From the NCBI GenBank assembly GCA_031127185.1, contig JARIET010000002.1, forward strand, positions 1 through 23,594: a DNA stretch of 23,594 nucleotides, in the 5' to 3' direction. The position numbers were made by a program, and so were the translations under genes. Positions within the stretch are counted from its first letter, which is position 1. The number at the start of each line of letters is the position of its first letter. This stretch comes from Gemmatimonadota bacterium (GTDB lineage Bacteria; Gemmatimonadota; Gemmatimonadetes; Gemmatimonadales; Gemmatimonadaceae). The notes beneath the pieces were generated by a model. The model saw nothing but the letters and a program-made list of their open reading frames with translations. It was not told the DNA's origin and made no database searches. This document shows, piece after piece, positions 15,317 to 22,557 of the stretch.

Positions 15317-16383
15317 CCGGACCGGCCAGCGCGCGAAACGCGGCGGCCCCGGGCGCATCGGTTGCGCTGGACCGCGTCTGTGTGGTGATGATGAGTGCCG
15401 TCGGCGACGCCGTGCACGTACTGCCGGTGCTGCACGCGCTCGCACGCATCCGTCCTCAGATGCGCGTCACCTGGGTGCTGCAACCCGGTCCGGCGACTTT
15501 GGTGCGCGGCCACCCGCTGGTGCATGACATCGTGCAGTTCGACCGGAGCGCCGGACTCCAGGGGTTTCTCGACGTACGCCGCGAGCTTGCAGCGCGCCCC
15601 GCCGACCTCGTGATCAATCTCCAGGTGTACTTCAAAGCGGGGATCATCACAACGTTCACGCAGGCGCCGGTGAAGCTGGGGTTTGACCGCGCCCGTGCGC
15701 GCGACCTCAACTGGCTCTTCACCACGCACCAGATTCCGCCGCACCCCATGCAGCATGTGCAGGACCAATACCTGGAATTCAGTGACTGGCTCGGCGCTCC
15801 GGCTGGGCCGGTCGCGTGGGGGCTCGGCCCGTGGAATGACGCTGAGCGAGATTGGCAGCGGGAGTTTGTGGCGCCGTTCGAGCGCCCAATTGCGCCGATC
15901 GTGGTGGCAACGAGCAAGGCCGAGAAGGACTGGATGCCCGAGCGCTGGGCCGAAGTCTGTGACGCGCTGTGGTCGGATTTCGGACTTCAACCCGTCCTCG
16001 TGGGCGGCCGCTCACCGCGAGAACTCGCCGCTGAACAGGTGATCCTGGCTCGCGCGGGCCATAAGCCTGCCAGCGCACTGGGCAGTGGCCTGCGCAAACT
16101 GGTGGGCATTCTCGACGCCGCCGCACTGGTGCTGTCCCCGGACACCGGGCCGTTGCACATCGCCGTAGCGCTGCAGCGACCTGTAGTCTCGCTGATCGGC
16201 TACTCCAACCCCAAACGCGTCGGACCCTTCCGCTGGTGTCGCGACCTGATGATCGACGCGTATGGCGAGCCTGGCGAGGACTATCCGATCTCCATGGAGA
16301 ACCGGAAGGGCCGCATGCCGCGCATTTCGGTGCGCGACGTGCTGGACCGTGTGCAGCGCTGGCGCGAATCGGCGCCGCGTTGA
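15313..16383 (+). CDS. LPS heptosyltransferase (glycosyltransferase family 9)
   Basis: The protein has 356 residues with the GT9 GT-B fold. The N-terminal motif MMSAVGDAVHVLPVL (26-40) contains the GD-x-x-H/L-x-P block whose Asp32 is the catalytic base in WaaC-type enzymes. The C-terminal domain carries TSKAEKDWMPERW (200-212), binding the ADP-heptose phosphates, and LSPDTGPLHIAVAL (274-287), the nucleotide-sugar loop with Asp277 and His282. It should transfer heptose from ADP-heptose onto the Kdo or heptose of the LPS inner core. ATG 15313 overlaps the kinase stop by 4 nt, so kinase and transferase are almost certainly translated together. The gene ends only 4 bp from the convergent response-regulator gene, with no terminator between them. 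Confidence 0.93.
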   Translation: MTGPASARNAAAPGASVALDRVCVVMMSAVGDAVHVLPVLHALARIRPQMRVTWVLQPGPATLVRGHPLVHDIVQFDRSAGLQGFLDVRRELAARPADLVINLQVYFKAGIITTFTQAPVKLGFDRARARDLNWLFTTHQIPPHPMQHVQDQYLEFSDWLGAPAGPVAWGLGPWNDAERDWQREFVAPFERPIAPIVVATSKAEKDWMPERWAEVCDALWSDFGLQPVLVGGRSPRELAAEQVILARAGHKPASALGSGLRKLVGILDAAALVLSPDTGPLHIAVALQRPVVSLIGYSNPKRVGPFRWCRDLMIDAYGEPGEDYPISMENRKGRMPRISVRDVLDRVQRWRESAPR

Positions 16384-16387
16384 CGGA

Positions 16388-17047
16388 TCAGCTCTCGAGC
16401 AGCTTGAGCTTGAGTGCGAACTTCACGTAGTCGCTACGGTGGTGCAACCCGAGCTTCTCGTTGATTCGCTGTTTGTACGTATCCACCGTCTTGGGGCTGA
16501 TGTGCAGCTGCCCGCCGATCTCCGGCGCACTATACCCCGAGGCCACCAACTTGAGAATTTCCTGCTCGCGATTGGAAAGCTCCTCGAATTGGCTCCGCTC
16601 GGAAGCGCCTTGCTCGCGGCGCTTGAATTCCTTTGCGAGCGCGCGAGCGGCTCCAGCTTGCAGGTACGGATCGCCATTGGCCACCGTGCGCACCGCCGAC
16701 ACGAGGTCGCGATCCGCTGCGCTCTTGACGAGGTACCCGCTCGCGCCCGCTTCAAGCGCCGGCACGAGATACTCGTCCTCCGTGTGCATCGTGAGGATAA
16801 GGATCTTTGCCGTGGACCCCGACGCGGTGAGCGCCTTCGTTGCCGTGGCCCCATCCATCTCATCCATTGAGAGATCCATCACAATGACGTCGGGACGCAG
16901 GCGCTCGGCCTGAGCCAGCGCTTCCTTGCCGTTCTTCGCTTCACCCACCACGTCGATATCCTTCGCTGTACCCAACACGGCCTTGAGACCGGCACGGACG
17001 ACCGCGTGGTCATCCACAAGCAACACACGAATCAGATCGCCAGACAT
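16388..17047 (-). CDS. NarL/FixJ-family response regulator
   Basis: The protein has 219 residues from ATG 17047. It has a receiver domain (about 5-125) with Asp12/Asp13, phospho-acceptor Asp58 in VIVMDLSMDEMDG, Thr86 and Lys108, and a LuxR-type helix-turn-helix (about 153-217; LSNREQEILKLVASGYSAPE, ISPKTVDTYKQRI). The usual proline after the phospho-acceptor loop (MP-x-MDG) is replaced by Asp. GGGAGG on the minus strand lies 10 nt upstream of ATG 17047; a longer in-frame start at 17107 has no ribosome binding site and would make the protein longer than the family. It is a DNA-binding transcription factor activated by phosphorylation. A histidine kinase gene is divergent next to it and is a likely, though unproven, partner. 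Confidence 0.94.
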   Translation of the reverse strand: MSGDLIRVLLVDDHAVVRAGLKAVLGTAKDIDVVGEAKNGKEALAQAERLRPDVIVMDLSMDEMDGATATKALTASGSTAKILILTMHTEDEYLVPALEAGASGYLVKSAADRDLVSAVRTVANGDPYLQAGAARALAKEFKRREQGASERSQFEELSNREQEILKLVASGYSAPEIGGQLHISPKTVDTYKQRINEKLGLHHRSDYVKFALKLKLLES

Positions 17048-17057
17048 GTGGACCGGT

Positions 17058-17063
17058 CCTCCC
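17058..17063 (-). promoter_or_regulatory. Ribosome binding site of the response regulator
   Basis: GGGAGG on the minus strand (CCTCCC on plus), 10 nt before ATG 17047. It is one of the clearest Shine-Dalgarno sequences in the window and decides against the longer start at 17107. Confidence 0.65.
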
Positions 17064-17185
17064 TTACGTTTGGCCAGTGCTGCAAGCAGCGTTTCGTGGT
17101 CTGCCATGACAGGCAGGATACGGCCCCAACGGCGGGGCGTCCGTCGGGAGAGCAGGTCATTTTTCCGGAAGTAACCCGTACGAAT

Positions 17186-18337
17186 ATGTCAGAGAATCCC
17201 CTACAATCTGTATCAATGGACGACTCCGTGCTTCGGCGTACGCTGGCGATCGCTGTGGATGCGATCATCTGCGTGGACTCCGAGCAGCGGATCATCTTCT
17301 TCAACGACGGTGCCTCGACGGTATTTGGGTATGCCGCCGCGGAAGCGACGGGTAAGCCTCTGTCGATGCTCTTGCCGGAGCGATTTCGCCAGGCACACGG
17401 CCAGCACATGACTCGGTTTGCCGGCACGAGCGATGCCGCACGCCGGATGGGCGAGCGCGGCGAAATCGCCGGGCTGAGGAAGGACGGCACGGAGTTTCCT
17501 GCTGAGGCCTCTATCGCGCACATCCGGACCGAGCAGGGACTGGTCTATGCCGTGGTGCTCCGCGATGTCACCGAGAGGCGGCGATTCGAAACCGAAAACT
17601 CGGAACTGGTTCGCGACCTTCGCGGGGCCGTCGCCGCCCGCGACGATATGCTGAGCATCGTGTCCCACGACCTCCGCAACCCCGTGAACGCCGTGAAGAT
17701 GCTCGCGGCGGCCATCCTCAGGACCGGCGACGCGGCACCCTTGCCGGGCGAGGTGGGGCAGCATGCTGATGTCATGTTGCAGGCTGCACGCCAGATGGAC
17801 GCCCTGATCCAGGACCTGCTCGACGTCTCCAAGCTCGAATCGGGACGGATGTCAATGAACCCGCGCCCGATACCCATCACGGAGATTCTGGATGAAGCCA
17901 CCGAGATGCTCCGCCCGGGGGCGGAGCAGGCGGGCGTGGCAATTCGGCTCGCCGTGCCGGCGCGCCTTCCGGCCGCCGACGTGGATCCCGACCGGATCGT
18001 CCAGGTGCTCTCCAACCTGATTGGCAACGCCATCAAGTACACGCCGCGTGGCGGACACGTGACAATTTCGGCGGAGCCGACGGACGACTTCTTGCAGGTG
18101 ACCGTTGCGGACACCGGCGTCGGGATTCCCGAGCAGGAACTGCCGCGCGTCTTTGACCGGTTCTGGCAGTCGAAGCGGACCAATCGAAGCGGAGCGGGCC
18201 TGGGACTCACGATTGCGCGCGGGATGGTGCGGGCACACGGCGGGCGAATCTGGATTGAAAGCGTGCCCGGAACGGGTACGCAGGTGCACTTCACCGTTCC
18301 GCGCGCCGCGAGGCCGGGACGTGCAGCCCGAACCTGA
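17186..18337 (+). CDS. Soluble PAS-domain sensor histidine kinase
   Basis: The protein has 383 residues from ATG 17186; an alternative ATG at 17216 (MDDSVL) removes ten. Residues about 12-130 are a PAS domain (AIAVDAIICVDSEQRIIFFN; closing VYAVVLRDVTERR). HisKA follows with phospho-acceptor His161 in IVSHDLRNPVNAVK, then HATPase_c with N box Asn281 (NLIGNAIKYTPRGG), G1 VADTGVGIP, F box FDRFWQ and G2 GAGLGLTIA. It ends PRAARPGRAART, basic and probably unstructured. There is no transmembrane segment, so it senses a cytoplasmic signal or a ligand or redox state through PAS; no ligand-binding residue can be named. It is divergent from the NarL-type regulator. HisKA kinases more often partner OmpR-type regulators than NarL-type ones, so the pairing needs proof. 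Confidence 0.93.
   Translation: MSENPLQSVSMDDSVLRRTLAIAVDAIICVDSEQRIIFFNDGASTVFGYAAAEATGKPLSMLLPERFRQAHGQHMTRFAGTSDAARRMGERGEIAGLRKDGTEFPAEASIAHIRTEQGLVYAVVLRDVTERRRFETENSELVRDLRGAVAARDDMLSIVSHDLRNPVNAVKMLAAAILRTGDAAPLPGEVGQHADVMLQAARQMDALIQDLLDVSKLESGRMSMNPRPIPITEILDEATEMLRPGAEQAGVAIRLAVPARLPAADVDPDRIVQVLSNLIGNAIKYTPRGGHVTISAEPTDDFLQVTVADTGVGIPEQELPRVFDRFWQSKRTNRSGAGLGLTIARGMVRAHGGRIWIESVPGTGTQVHFTVPRAARPGRAART
17188..17204 (+). promoter_or_regulatory. Candidate operator half-matching the dyad at 20589-20605
   Basis: The 17-mer here agrees at 13 of 17 positions with the minus-strand reading of the perfect dyad upstream of yceI (GTAGGGAAATCCCCTAC), including an unbroken AATCCCCTAC plus the next A. 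Only the right half-site is intact. It overlaps TACAAT (17202-17207), a 5-of-6 match to a -10 box that ends 8 nt before ATG 17216. Confidence 0.35.
17202..17207 (+). promoter_or_regulatory. Candidate -10 box TACAAT at the histidine kinase start
   Basis: TACAAT matches TATAAT at five of six positions. Transcription from it would begin near 17214-17216, right at the second in-frame ATG (17216), which would give a leaderless message and favour that start. The -35 position (about 17179-17184, TACGAA) is a poor match. Confidence 0.3.
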
Positions 18338-18363
18338 GTGCTTGATGTCCGAACGCATCGATG

Positions 18364-18404
18364 CGCGATCCCCCGCGCCGGCGATTCCGGCGCGGGGGAT
18401 CGTG
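18364..18404. terminator. Strong bidirectional terminator between the kinase and porin genes
   Basis: A perfect 15-bp stem, GATCCCCCGCGCCGG (18367-18381) with CCGGCGCGGGGGATC (18387-18401), has a 5-nt loop CGATT. It extends outward by three more pairs (one G-U). It sits midway between convergent stop codons at 18337 and 18427. T tracts are lacking, but the stem is the most stable in the window and should stop transcription from both sides. Confidence 0.85.
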
Positions 18405-18426
18405 TCGTTCAGGACTGCCAGGCGCG

Positions 18427-19785
18427 TTAGAAGCCGACTGCGCCTTCGATCATGAAGCCGCGGAACTTGCCGCCGTTCCGGATGTCGGTCGTTGGGAAGC
18501 CAGTGTACTTCTGCTCGACGAGTTCCATCTTGAGCAGAATCGTCGGCGTGATGAACCATCCGCCGCCCAGCTGCATCCGCTCGATGCCCTGGTCCGTGGT
18601 GTAGGTCGCCATGCGGCCATCCGCCTTGTTCCAACGGAAGGCGGCATACACCCGGTCGTCCATGGCGCGCTGGACCAGGTCGAATGCATTCTGCTTCCAG
18701 GTGCGATCATTCTTCTCGGTCCAGCCGTGGCCGTCGGCCGTTTCGAAGTTTCCGAAGAACTCAAAGCCGCGAAACTTCACGAAGGGGTTCAGGACCATGG
18801 CCTTCACGTTGTGGCCGAAGCCCGGGTTGAGCTGGCCACTCCATGCCTGCGCCACATCCGTCGCCGCGGTGTTCTCGAGGACGTAGTAGTAGCGAGATCC
18901 CGCGCGGTCGCCTGAGAAGAGCACATTGTTGTTGGCCGACGACGTGGTATAGAGCGATCCGGTGAGGCGGAGGCGGAGGTCGTCGTTCATCTGCTTGTCG
19001 AACCCGGCCTTACCCAGATAGGCCGCCGTGCGCCGCGAAGGCGCCGTCACCAGACCCTTCGACTCGGCATTGGTCACCCCGGCCATCACAATGACGCCGT
19101 TCTTCTTGAACTGGAACTCACCGCCAACTTCAGTCGTCATCGCGTCCAGGATGAGGTTGCCGATCAGCGGGTTGTACATCGCCTGACCATTGTCCGTGCG
19201 GCGGAAGTGCATGTCGCCGTAATTGACCTCGAACTGACCGAACTTCACGCTCAGGTACTTCATCAGGTCGTTCATGAACTTCAGGTCGATGGGCGATTTG
19301 TCGATCATCAGGAAACCGTCCTTCACCCAGGTTTCGTTGTGGTGGCGGGCGGAGAGATAGCTCGTCATCGAGACGCGGATGCCGTCGGCGAGCTGGGCAT
19401 CAATGGCGAGATTGGCGACCGAGTTGTTGAAGCCATTGCCGATGATCGCCAGCTTGTTCGCGTCAACGCCGTTCACCAGCCTGGGGGCTGCGGTGTTCTG
19501 GTGCGTCAATCCCTGAAAGCTCTGCAGGAAGGCGCCACCAAACCGGAGTGCGAACCCGCGGTACGGAATCGTGTCGTCCTTTGCGGCCTCAAACTGGTTG
19601 ATGCCGCGCTGGTCCATCGGACGCAGCCGCTGGATGTCGAGTGATCGGTAGAGGTTCGCAGCCGGCGCAGCCGGTGCCGCCTTGGAGCTGTCGGGCTGCG
19701 TGGCGGTGCTCGGGCCGGACTGCGCCGAGAGCGCTGTGGCGACGAAAAGCGCGGTCGTCGCGAGGAAGGGGGATTTGCGGGTCAT
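18427..19785 (-). CDS. Porin-like outer-membrane beta-barrel protein
   Basis: The protein has 452 residues. The signal peptide MTRKSPFLATTALFVATALS ends in an A-L-S-A site at about residue 21. A Pro/Ala-rich segment follows, then alternating amphipathic strands (for example LRLRLTGSLYTTSSAN, MQLGGGWFITPTILLKMEL) and a C-terminal phenylalanine (IEGAVGF), the classic signal for BamA-mediated barrel insertion. Tyr and Phe are frequent at strand ends. ATG 19785 has GGAGA 7 nt upstream. It lies 74 bp after yceI on the same strand and ends at a very strong terminator, so a yceI-porin operon is likely. The substrate is unknown; resemblance is to carbohydrate or phosphate-type porins in layout only. 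Confidence 0.85.
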   Translation of the reverse strand: MTRKSPFLATTALFVATALSAQSGPSTATQPDSSKAAPAAPAANLYRSLDIQRLRPMDQRGINQFEAAKDDTIPYRGFALRFGGAFLQSFQGLTHQNTAAPRLVNGVDANKLAIIGNGFNNSVANLAIDAQLADGIRVSMTSYLSARHHNETWVKDGFLMIDKSPIDLKFMNDLMKYLSVKFGQFEVNYGDMHFRRTDNGQAMYNPLIGNLILDAMTTEVGGEFQFKKNGVIVMAGVTNAESKGLVTAPSRRTAAYLGKAGFDKQMNDDLRLRLTGSLYTTSSANNNVLFSGDRAGSRYYYVLENTAATDVAQAWSGQLNPGFGHNVKAMVLNPFVKFRGFEFFGNFETADGHGWTEKNDRTWKQNAFDLVQRAMDDRVYAAFRWNKADGRMATYTTDQGIERMQLGGGWFITPTILLKMELVEQKYTGFPTTDIRNGGKFRGFMIEGAVGF

Positions 19786-19792
19786 ATGAGAG

Positions 19793-19797
19793 TCTCC
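19793..19797 (-). promoter_or_regulatory. Ribosome binding site of the porin-like gene
   Basis: GGAGA on the minus strand, 7 nt before ATG 19785. It supports this start over the longer open frame that reaches 19848 with no signal peptide at its N-terminus. Confidence 0.55.
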
Positions 19798-19859
19798 ACA
19801 GGGGTTGTGTTCGCGAACGGCGCACTGCATTCCAACTGCGTGCTGCAACTGCCCAGGCG

Positions 19860-20456
19860 CTATTTCAGCACCAGGTCGAAATTCACCTTGACCTTTTCGC
19901 CCACCTTCATCGTGCCGAGCATCAGCGTAGGCGGCTTCAGGTCGTAGTCCTTCATGTTGAGTTCATAGGTACCCGCCACGCGCATCGCGTCGTTGTCGGC
20001 CGGGGTAAGTTTTGTCTCCATCGTGATCGGCTTGGTCACACCACCGATGGTCAGCATCCCATTCAGGGTGGCTGTTGAGGCATCGGCCGCCTTGGCGATG
20101 GTGTACGTGCCAAGCTGGAAGGTGATCGTCGGGTACTCCTTCGCCTTGATCGCCTTCCACATATGACCGTTCATCGTGCCGTTGTTGCAGTCCATCTTGT
20201 CGGTTGGTACAGTGAACGTCACCGCCTTCACCGCACTCTCGCCGCCAAGCACCGCCGGAACAGCGTTCTCGACCGCGGTCTCGACTGCGGCGTCGACCAC
20301 ACCTGCTTTGCAGGTCCAGCCGCGCACCGTGGACGTGCCCTCCACCCACAGCCTGCTTTCGGTCGACAGCTTGAGCGGGGATACTGCATACGTCCAAGCG
20401 CCGAGTACCAACGCGGCACCCAGGACGCTGAGGACTCGGCTACGGGTTGTTGTCAT
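19860..20456 (-). CDS. YceI-family periplasmic protein
   Basis: The protein has 198 residues from ATG 20456. An N-terminal hydrophobic segment (VLSVLGAALVLGAWTYAV) serves as signal peptide or anchor. The YceI domain follows: LWVEGTSTVRGWTCKAG near the start, FTVPTDKMDCNNGTMNGHMW, then the core KAIKAKEYPTITFQLGTY, LTIGGVTKPITMETKL and NMKDYDLKPPTLMLGTMKVG, closing with KVKVNFDLVL. YceI proteins adopt a lipocalin-like barrel that binds polyisoprenoid or amphiphilic lipids in the periplasm; physiological roles are poorly known. GAGG lies 8 nt before the ATG. It is the first gene of a probable operon with the porin-like protein, and a perfect dyad lies about 130 bp upstream. Confidence 0.93.
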   Translation of the reverse strand: MTTTRSRVLSVLGAALVLGAWTYAVSPLKLSTESRLWVEGTSTVRGWTCKAGVVDAAVETAVENAVPAVLGGESAVKAVTFTVPTDKMDCNNGTMNGHMWKAIKAKEYPTITFQLGTYTIAKAADASTATLNGMLTIGGVTKPITMETKLTPADNDAMRVAGTYELNMKDYDLKPPTLMLGTMKVGEKVKVNFDLVLK

Positions 20457-20464
20457 CTTAAACA

Positions 20465-20468
20465 CCTC
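20465..20468 (-). promoter_or_regulatory. Ribosome binding site of the YceI gene
   Basis: GAGG (within AGAGGTG on the minus strand) lies 8 nt before ATG 20456 and decides against the in-frame start at 20489, which has none. Confidence 0.55.
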
Positions 20469-20588
20469 TGGATTGAAGCACCGGCTCATGGAATGCCCAT
20501 CACGATCTGGTGTGAAGATCGGGGTCGAGGAAGTGCCGTACAGTCAGGCAGAGCAATGACTTGCTGTGCGGAGGGGCAGCACGTTCGT

Positions 20589-20605
20589 GTAGGGGATTTC
20601 CCTAC
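20589..20605. promoter_or_regulatory. Perfect dyad GTAGGG-N5-CCCTAC, candidate operator
   Basis: GTAGGG (20589-20594) and CCCTAC (20600-20605) flank GATTT. The site covers the stop codon of the DUF3108 gene and lies about 130 bp upstream of the yceI start, within range of a promoter for yceI-porin. Its size and symmetry suit a dimeric helix-turn-helix regulator. A degenerate copy occurs at 17188-17204. Confidence 0.45.
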
Positions 20606-21390
20606 CTTGGAAGGTCTTGGCGCGTGCCCGGGACGGCGCAGCTGCCTGCGCCCGCACGCTGGACCCCGGTCAAGGTCATGACGGCGGCTCCAACTACTGG
20701 CATTTCGCTCTCGATTCGCACCGGCAAGCGGAATTCGTCGTCTGAAATAAGGAGCCTGAGCGTCCCCGAACCACCGTAGTGGTCCTTGTCACGCACGTGC
20801 ATTTCGACGTTCCAGCCCGTGTAACGGCCCGCCGGCGTTTGCAGAGAATCGCGGCCTATGACAGTAACAATGGTTGGATTCCGCTCGTTATCGAGGTGGC
20901 GGTTGAGGGTCCACGTTGCGCCTACGGCAAGTGGCAGCGTACGCAGGTAGTAGATGTAGGAAAGCACGTCGAGCGGATCGCTGGTAAGGGTTTCGCCCTT
21001 TCGACCATCGGAGCGTTCCCATCGGCGCTCATCAGGAAACACTTCCACCGAATCGTTCGAACGCGACACGACGTGTCGCTCGCGCTGTGTGTATCGCAAG
21101 GTGGCGAGCCGGACAGGATCTACCCACGAGGCCGACTTGTCGGAGCCCTTGACGAAGCCCACGCCAACCGATGCCTCTGAGCGCAGTACCAGCGCCTGAT
21201 GTCCGCGCAGCGCCTCAGGCCCCGATACGGACATCACGAGTTTGCCGCGGGCGCCGAGCCGGGCGGCCTTCACGCCATACGTAAGTTGTTCCCCCTGACC
21301 GAAGGGCATGCAAACCGACTGCCCGCCCGCCGGGAGGGCGGCGAAAGCGGCGAGGGCAACCACAGCGATGCCGTTGAGGGGTCGACTCAT
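20602..21390 (-). CDS. DUF3108-family periplasmic protein
   Basis: The protein has 262 residues from ATG 21390 (AAGG is 6 nt upstream). The signal peptide is MSRPLNGIAVVALAAFAALP with cleavage likely near AGG-QS. The body fits DUF3108: GEQLTYGVKAARLGARGK near the start, the conserved DVLSYIYYLRTLPL in the middle, DSLQTPAGRYTGWNVEM, and LLISDDEFRLPVRIESEMP near the end. Members are secreted beta-rich proteins of unknown function that bear some likeness to lipoprotein-sorting folds. It stands 111 bp after maf and its stop overlaps the dyad upstream of yceI. Family assignment is reasonably sure; function is not known. Confidence 0.87.
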   Translation of the reverse strand: MSRPLNGIAVVALAAFAALPAGGQSVCMPFGQGEQLTYGVKAARLGARGKLVMSVSGPEALRGHQALVLRSEASVGVGFVKGSDKSASWVDPVRLATLRYTQRERHVVSRSNDSVEVFPDERRWERSDGRKGETLTSDPLDVLSYIYYLRTLPLAVGATWTLNRHLDNERNPTIVTVIGRDSLQTPAGRYTGWNVEMHVRDKDHYGGSGTLRLLISDDEFRLPVRIESEMPVVGAAVMTLTGVQRAGAGSCAVPGTRQDLPR

Positions 21391-21501
21391 ATGCACCTTC
21401 AGTCTCGCCAGGCGGGCCTGACTTTCCCAGTGGATGAAGCACCAATGCCCTGCCGGAATACCCTCCACACTGCCGTCGGGCGCTCCCTGACGACTGACAA
21501 C

Positions 21502-22104
21502 TCAGCGGTTGAGCGCCAACCCATTCAGGAATTCGTAGCGAAAGCCGAGCCGACCCAGTAATGCGACCAGCCGATGCAGTCCGAGGCCCATCACGCTGAA
21601 GTAATCTCCGTCGACGCGTTCCACGATAGTCGCGCCATAGCCCTGAATCCCGTAGGCCCCGGCCTTGTCGAGCGGCTCGCCGGTTGCGACGTACCCACGG
21701 ATTTCATGATCGGATAGCGCCCGAAACGTGACGCCAACCGTCTCGATGGCAGACTCCGTCCGCGACCCATACGCCACGGCGACGGCCGTTTGCACGAAAT
21801 GCGAGCGACCACTGAGTATCCTCAACATTCGCGCGGCGTCCGCCGGGTCGTTGGGCTTTCCGAGCACCGCGCCGTCGACCACGACGATCGTGTCGGCGCC
21901 GATGACCACGGCGTCCGGATGAACCTCGGACAGCTTGCGCGCCTTGGCACGGGCGAGCCGCTCCGCGTACACCGCTGGATGTTCCTCGGCCCGCTGTGTC
22001 TCATCCACATCGGCGGGCATCACCTCATGGGTAATGCCGATCAGCGCCAACAGTTCGCGGCGGCGCGGCGATGCCGACGCCAATATGACGCGTGGCGCGC
22101 TCAT
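21502..22104 (-). CDS. maf: Maf/YhdE-family nucleoside triphosphate pyrophosphatase
   Basis: The protein has 200 residues. It has the Maf signature SASPRR (10-15), VIGADTIVVVDG with Asp71 as metal or catalytic residue, LGKPNDPADA, TGEPLDKAGAYGIQG (141-155) and VDGDYFSVMGL (164-174). Maf enzymes hydrolyse non-canonical or surplus nucleotides (dTTP, UTP, m7GTP, 5-methyl-UTP) to the monophosphate and have been tied to septum inhibition. The GAYGIQG and VMGL wording fits the dTTP/UTP-type, but this is inference. The ATG overlaps the dtd stop by 4 nt (ATGA), so it is translationally coupled to dtd. A weak hairpin with a long loop at 21477-21517 might end the unit. Confidence 0.95.
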   Translation of the reverse strand: MSAPRVILASASPRRRELLALIGITHEVMPADVDETQRAEEHPAVYAERLARAKARKLSEVHPDAVVIGADTIVVVDGAVLGKPNDPADAARMLRILSGRSHFVQTAVAVAYGSRTESAIETVGVTFRALSDHEIRGYVATGEPLDKAGAYGIQGYGATIVERVDGDYFSVMGLGLHRLVALLGRLGFRYEFLNGLALNR

Positions 22105-22538
22105 CGCTCGAGCAGGAGTGTGACAGGCCCGTCGTTGACGAGTTCGACCTGCATCTCAGCACCGAACTCGCCCGTCTGCACCGGCAGCGCACGTTCACGG
22201 AGCGCAATGACAAACATTTCGTAGAGCGGGACCGCGGCATCGGGGTGCGCCGCTTGAATAAAGCTCGGCCTCCGTCCCTTCTGAGCATCGCCGTACAGGG
22301 TGAACTGCGACACGACCAGCACGCCGCCGCCGACATCGGTGATCGCCAGATTCATCTTGCCCTCAGCATCACTGAAGACGCGAAGCCCCGCGATCTTGTC
22401 GGCCATCCATTGCACCTGCTCAGCGCCGTCACCATGCGTGAAGCCGACCAGGGCCACGAAACCCGCGGCAATGGCGCCGATTTCCCGGTCACTGACGGTG
22501 ACTCGCGCGCGCGCAACGCGCTGAAGGAGGACTTTCAT
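22101..22538 (-). CDS. dtd: D-aminoacyl-tRNA deacylase
   Basis: The protein has 145 residues, exactly the family size. It removes D-amino acids (and glycine mischarged on tRNA-Ala) from tRNA. The motif SQFT is at 77-80 within VVSQFTLYGDAQKGRRPSF, and the cross-subunit Gly-cisPro motif is in NDGPVT (135-140). ATG 22538 gives the standard MKVLLQRVARARV; the longer frame to 22616 would overlap glmS and lacks similarity. It starts 22 nt after the glmS stop and overlaps maf by 4 nt, so glmS-dtd-maf forms one operon. Confidence 0.97.
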   Translation of the reverse strand: MKVLLQRVARARVTVSDREIGAIAAGFVALVGFTHGDGAEQVQWMADKIAGLRVFSDAEGKMNLAITDVGGGVLVVSQFTLYGDAQKGRRPSFIQAAHPDAAVPLYEMFVIALRERALPVQTGEFGAEMQVELVNDGPVTLLLER

Positions 22539-22557
22539 GTCGGGTCGTCCCGGGTCC

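Noticed and set aside
17048..17107. N-terminal extension of the response regulator (start at 17107)
   Set aside because: It has no ribosome binding site, while GGGAGG precedes ATG 17047; the shorter form has the usual family length.
17079..17116. Short dyads GCTGC-AA-GCAGC and CTGCC-ATGACA-GGCAG in the regulator/kinase gap
   Set aside because: The arms are only 5 bp, common by chance in GC-rich DNA; not supported as operators.
21477..21517. Inverted repeat GGCGCTC/GAGCGCC at the end of maf
   Set aside because: The stem is only 7 bp with a 25-nt loop and no T tract; too weak to list as a terminator.
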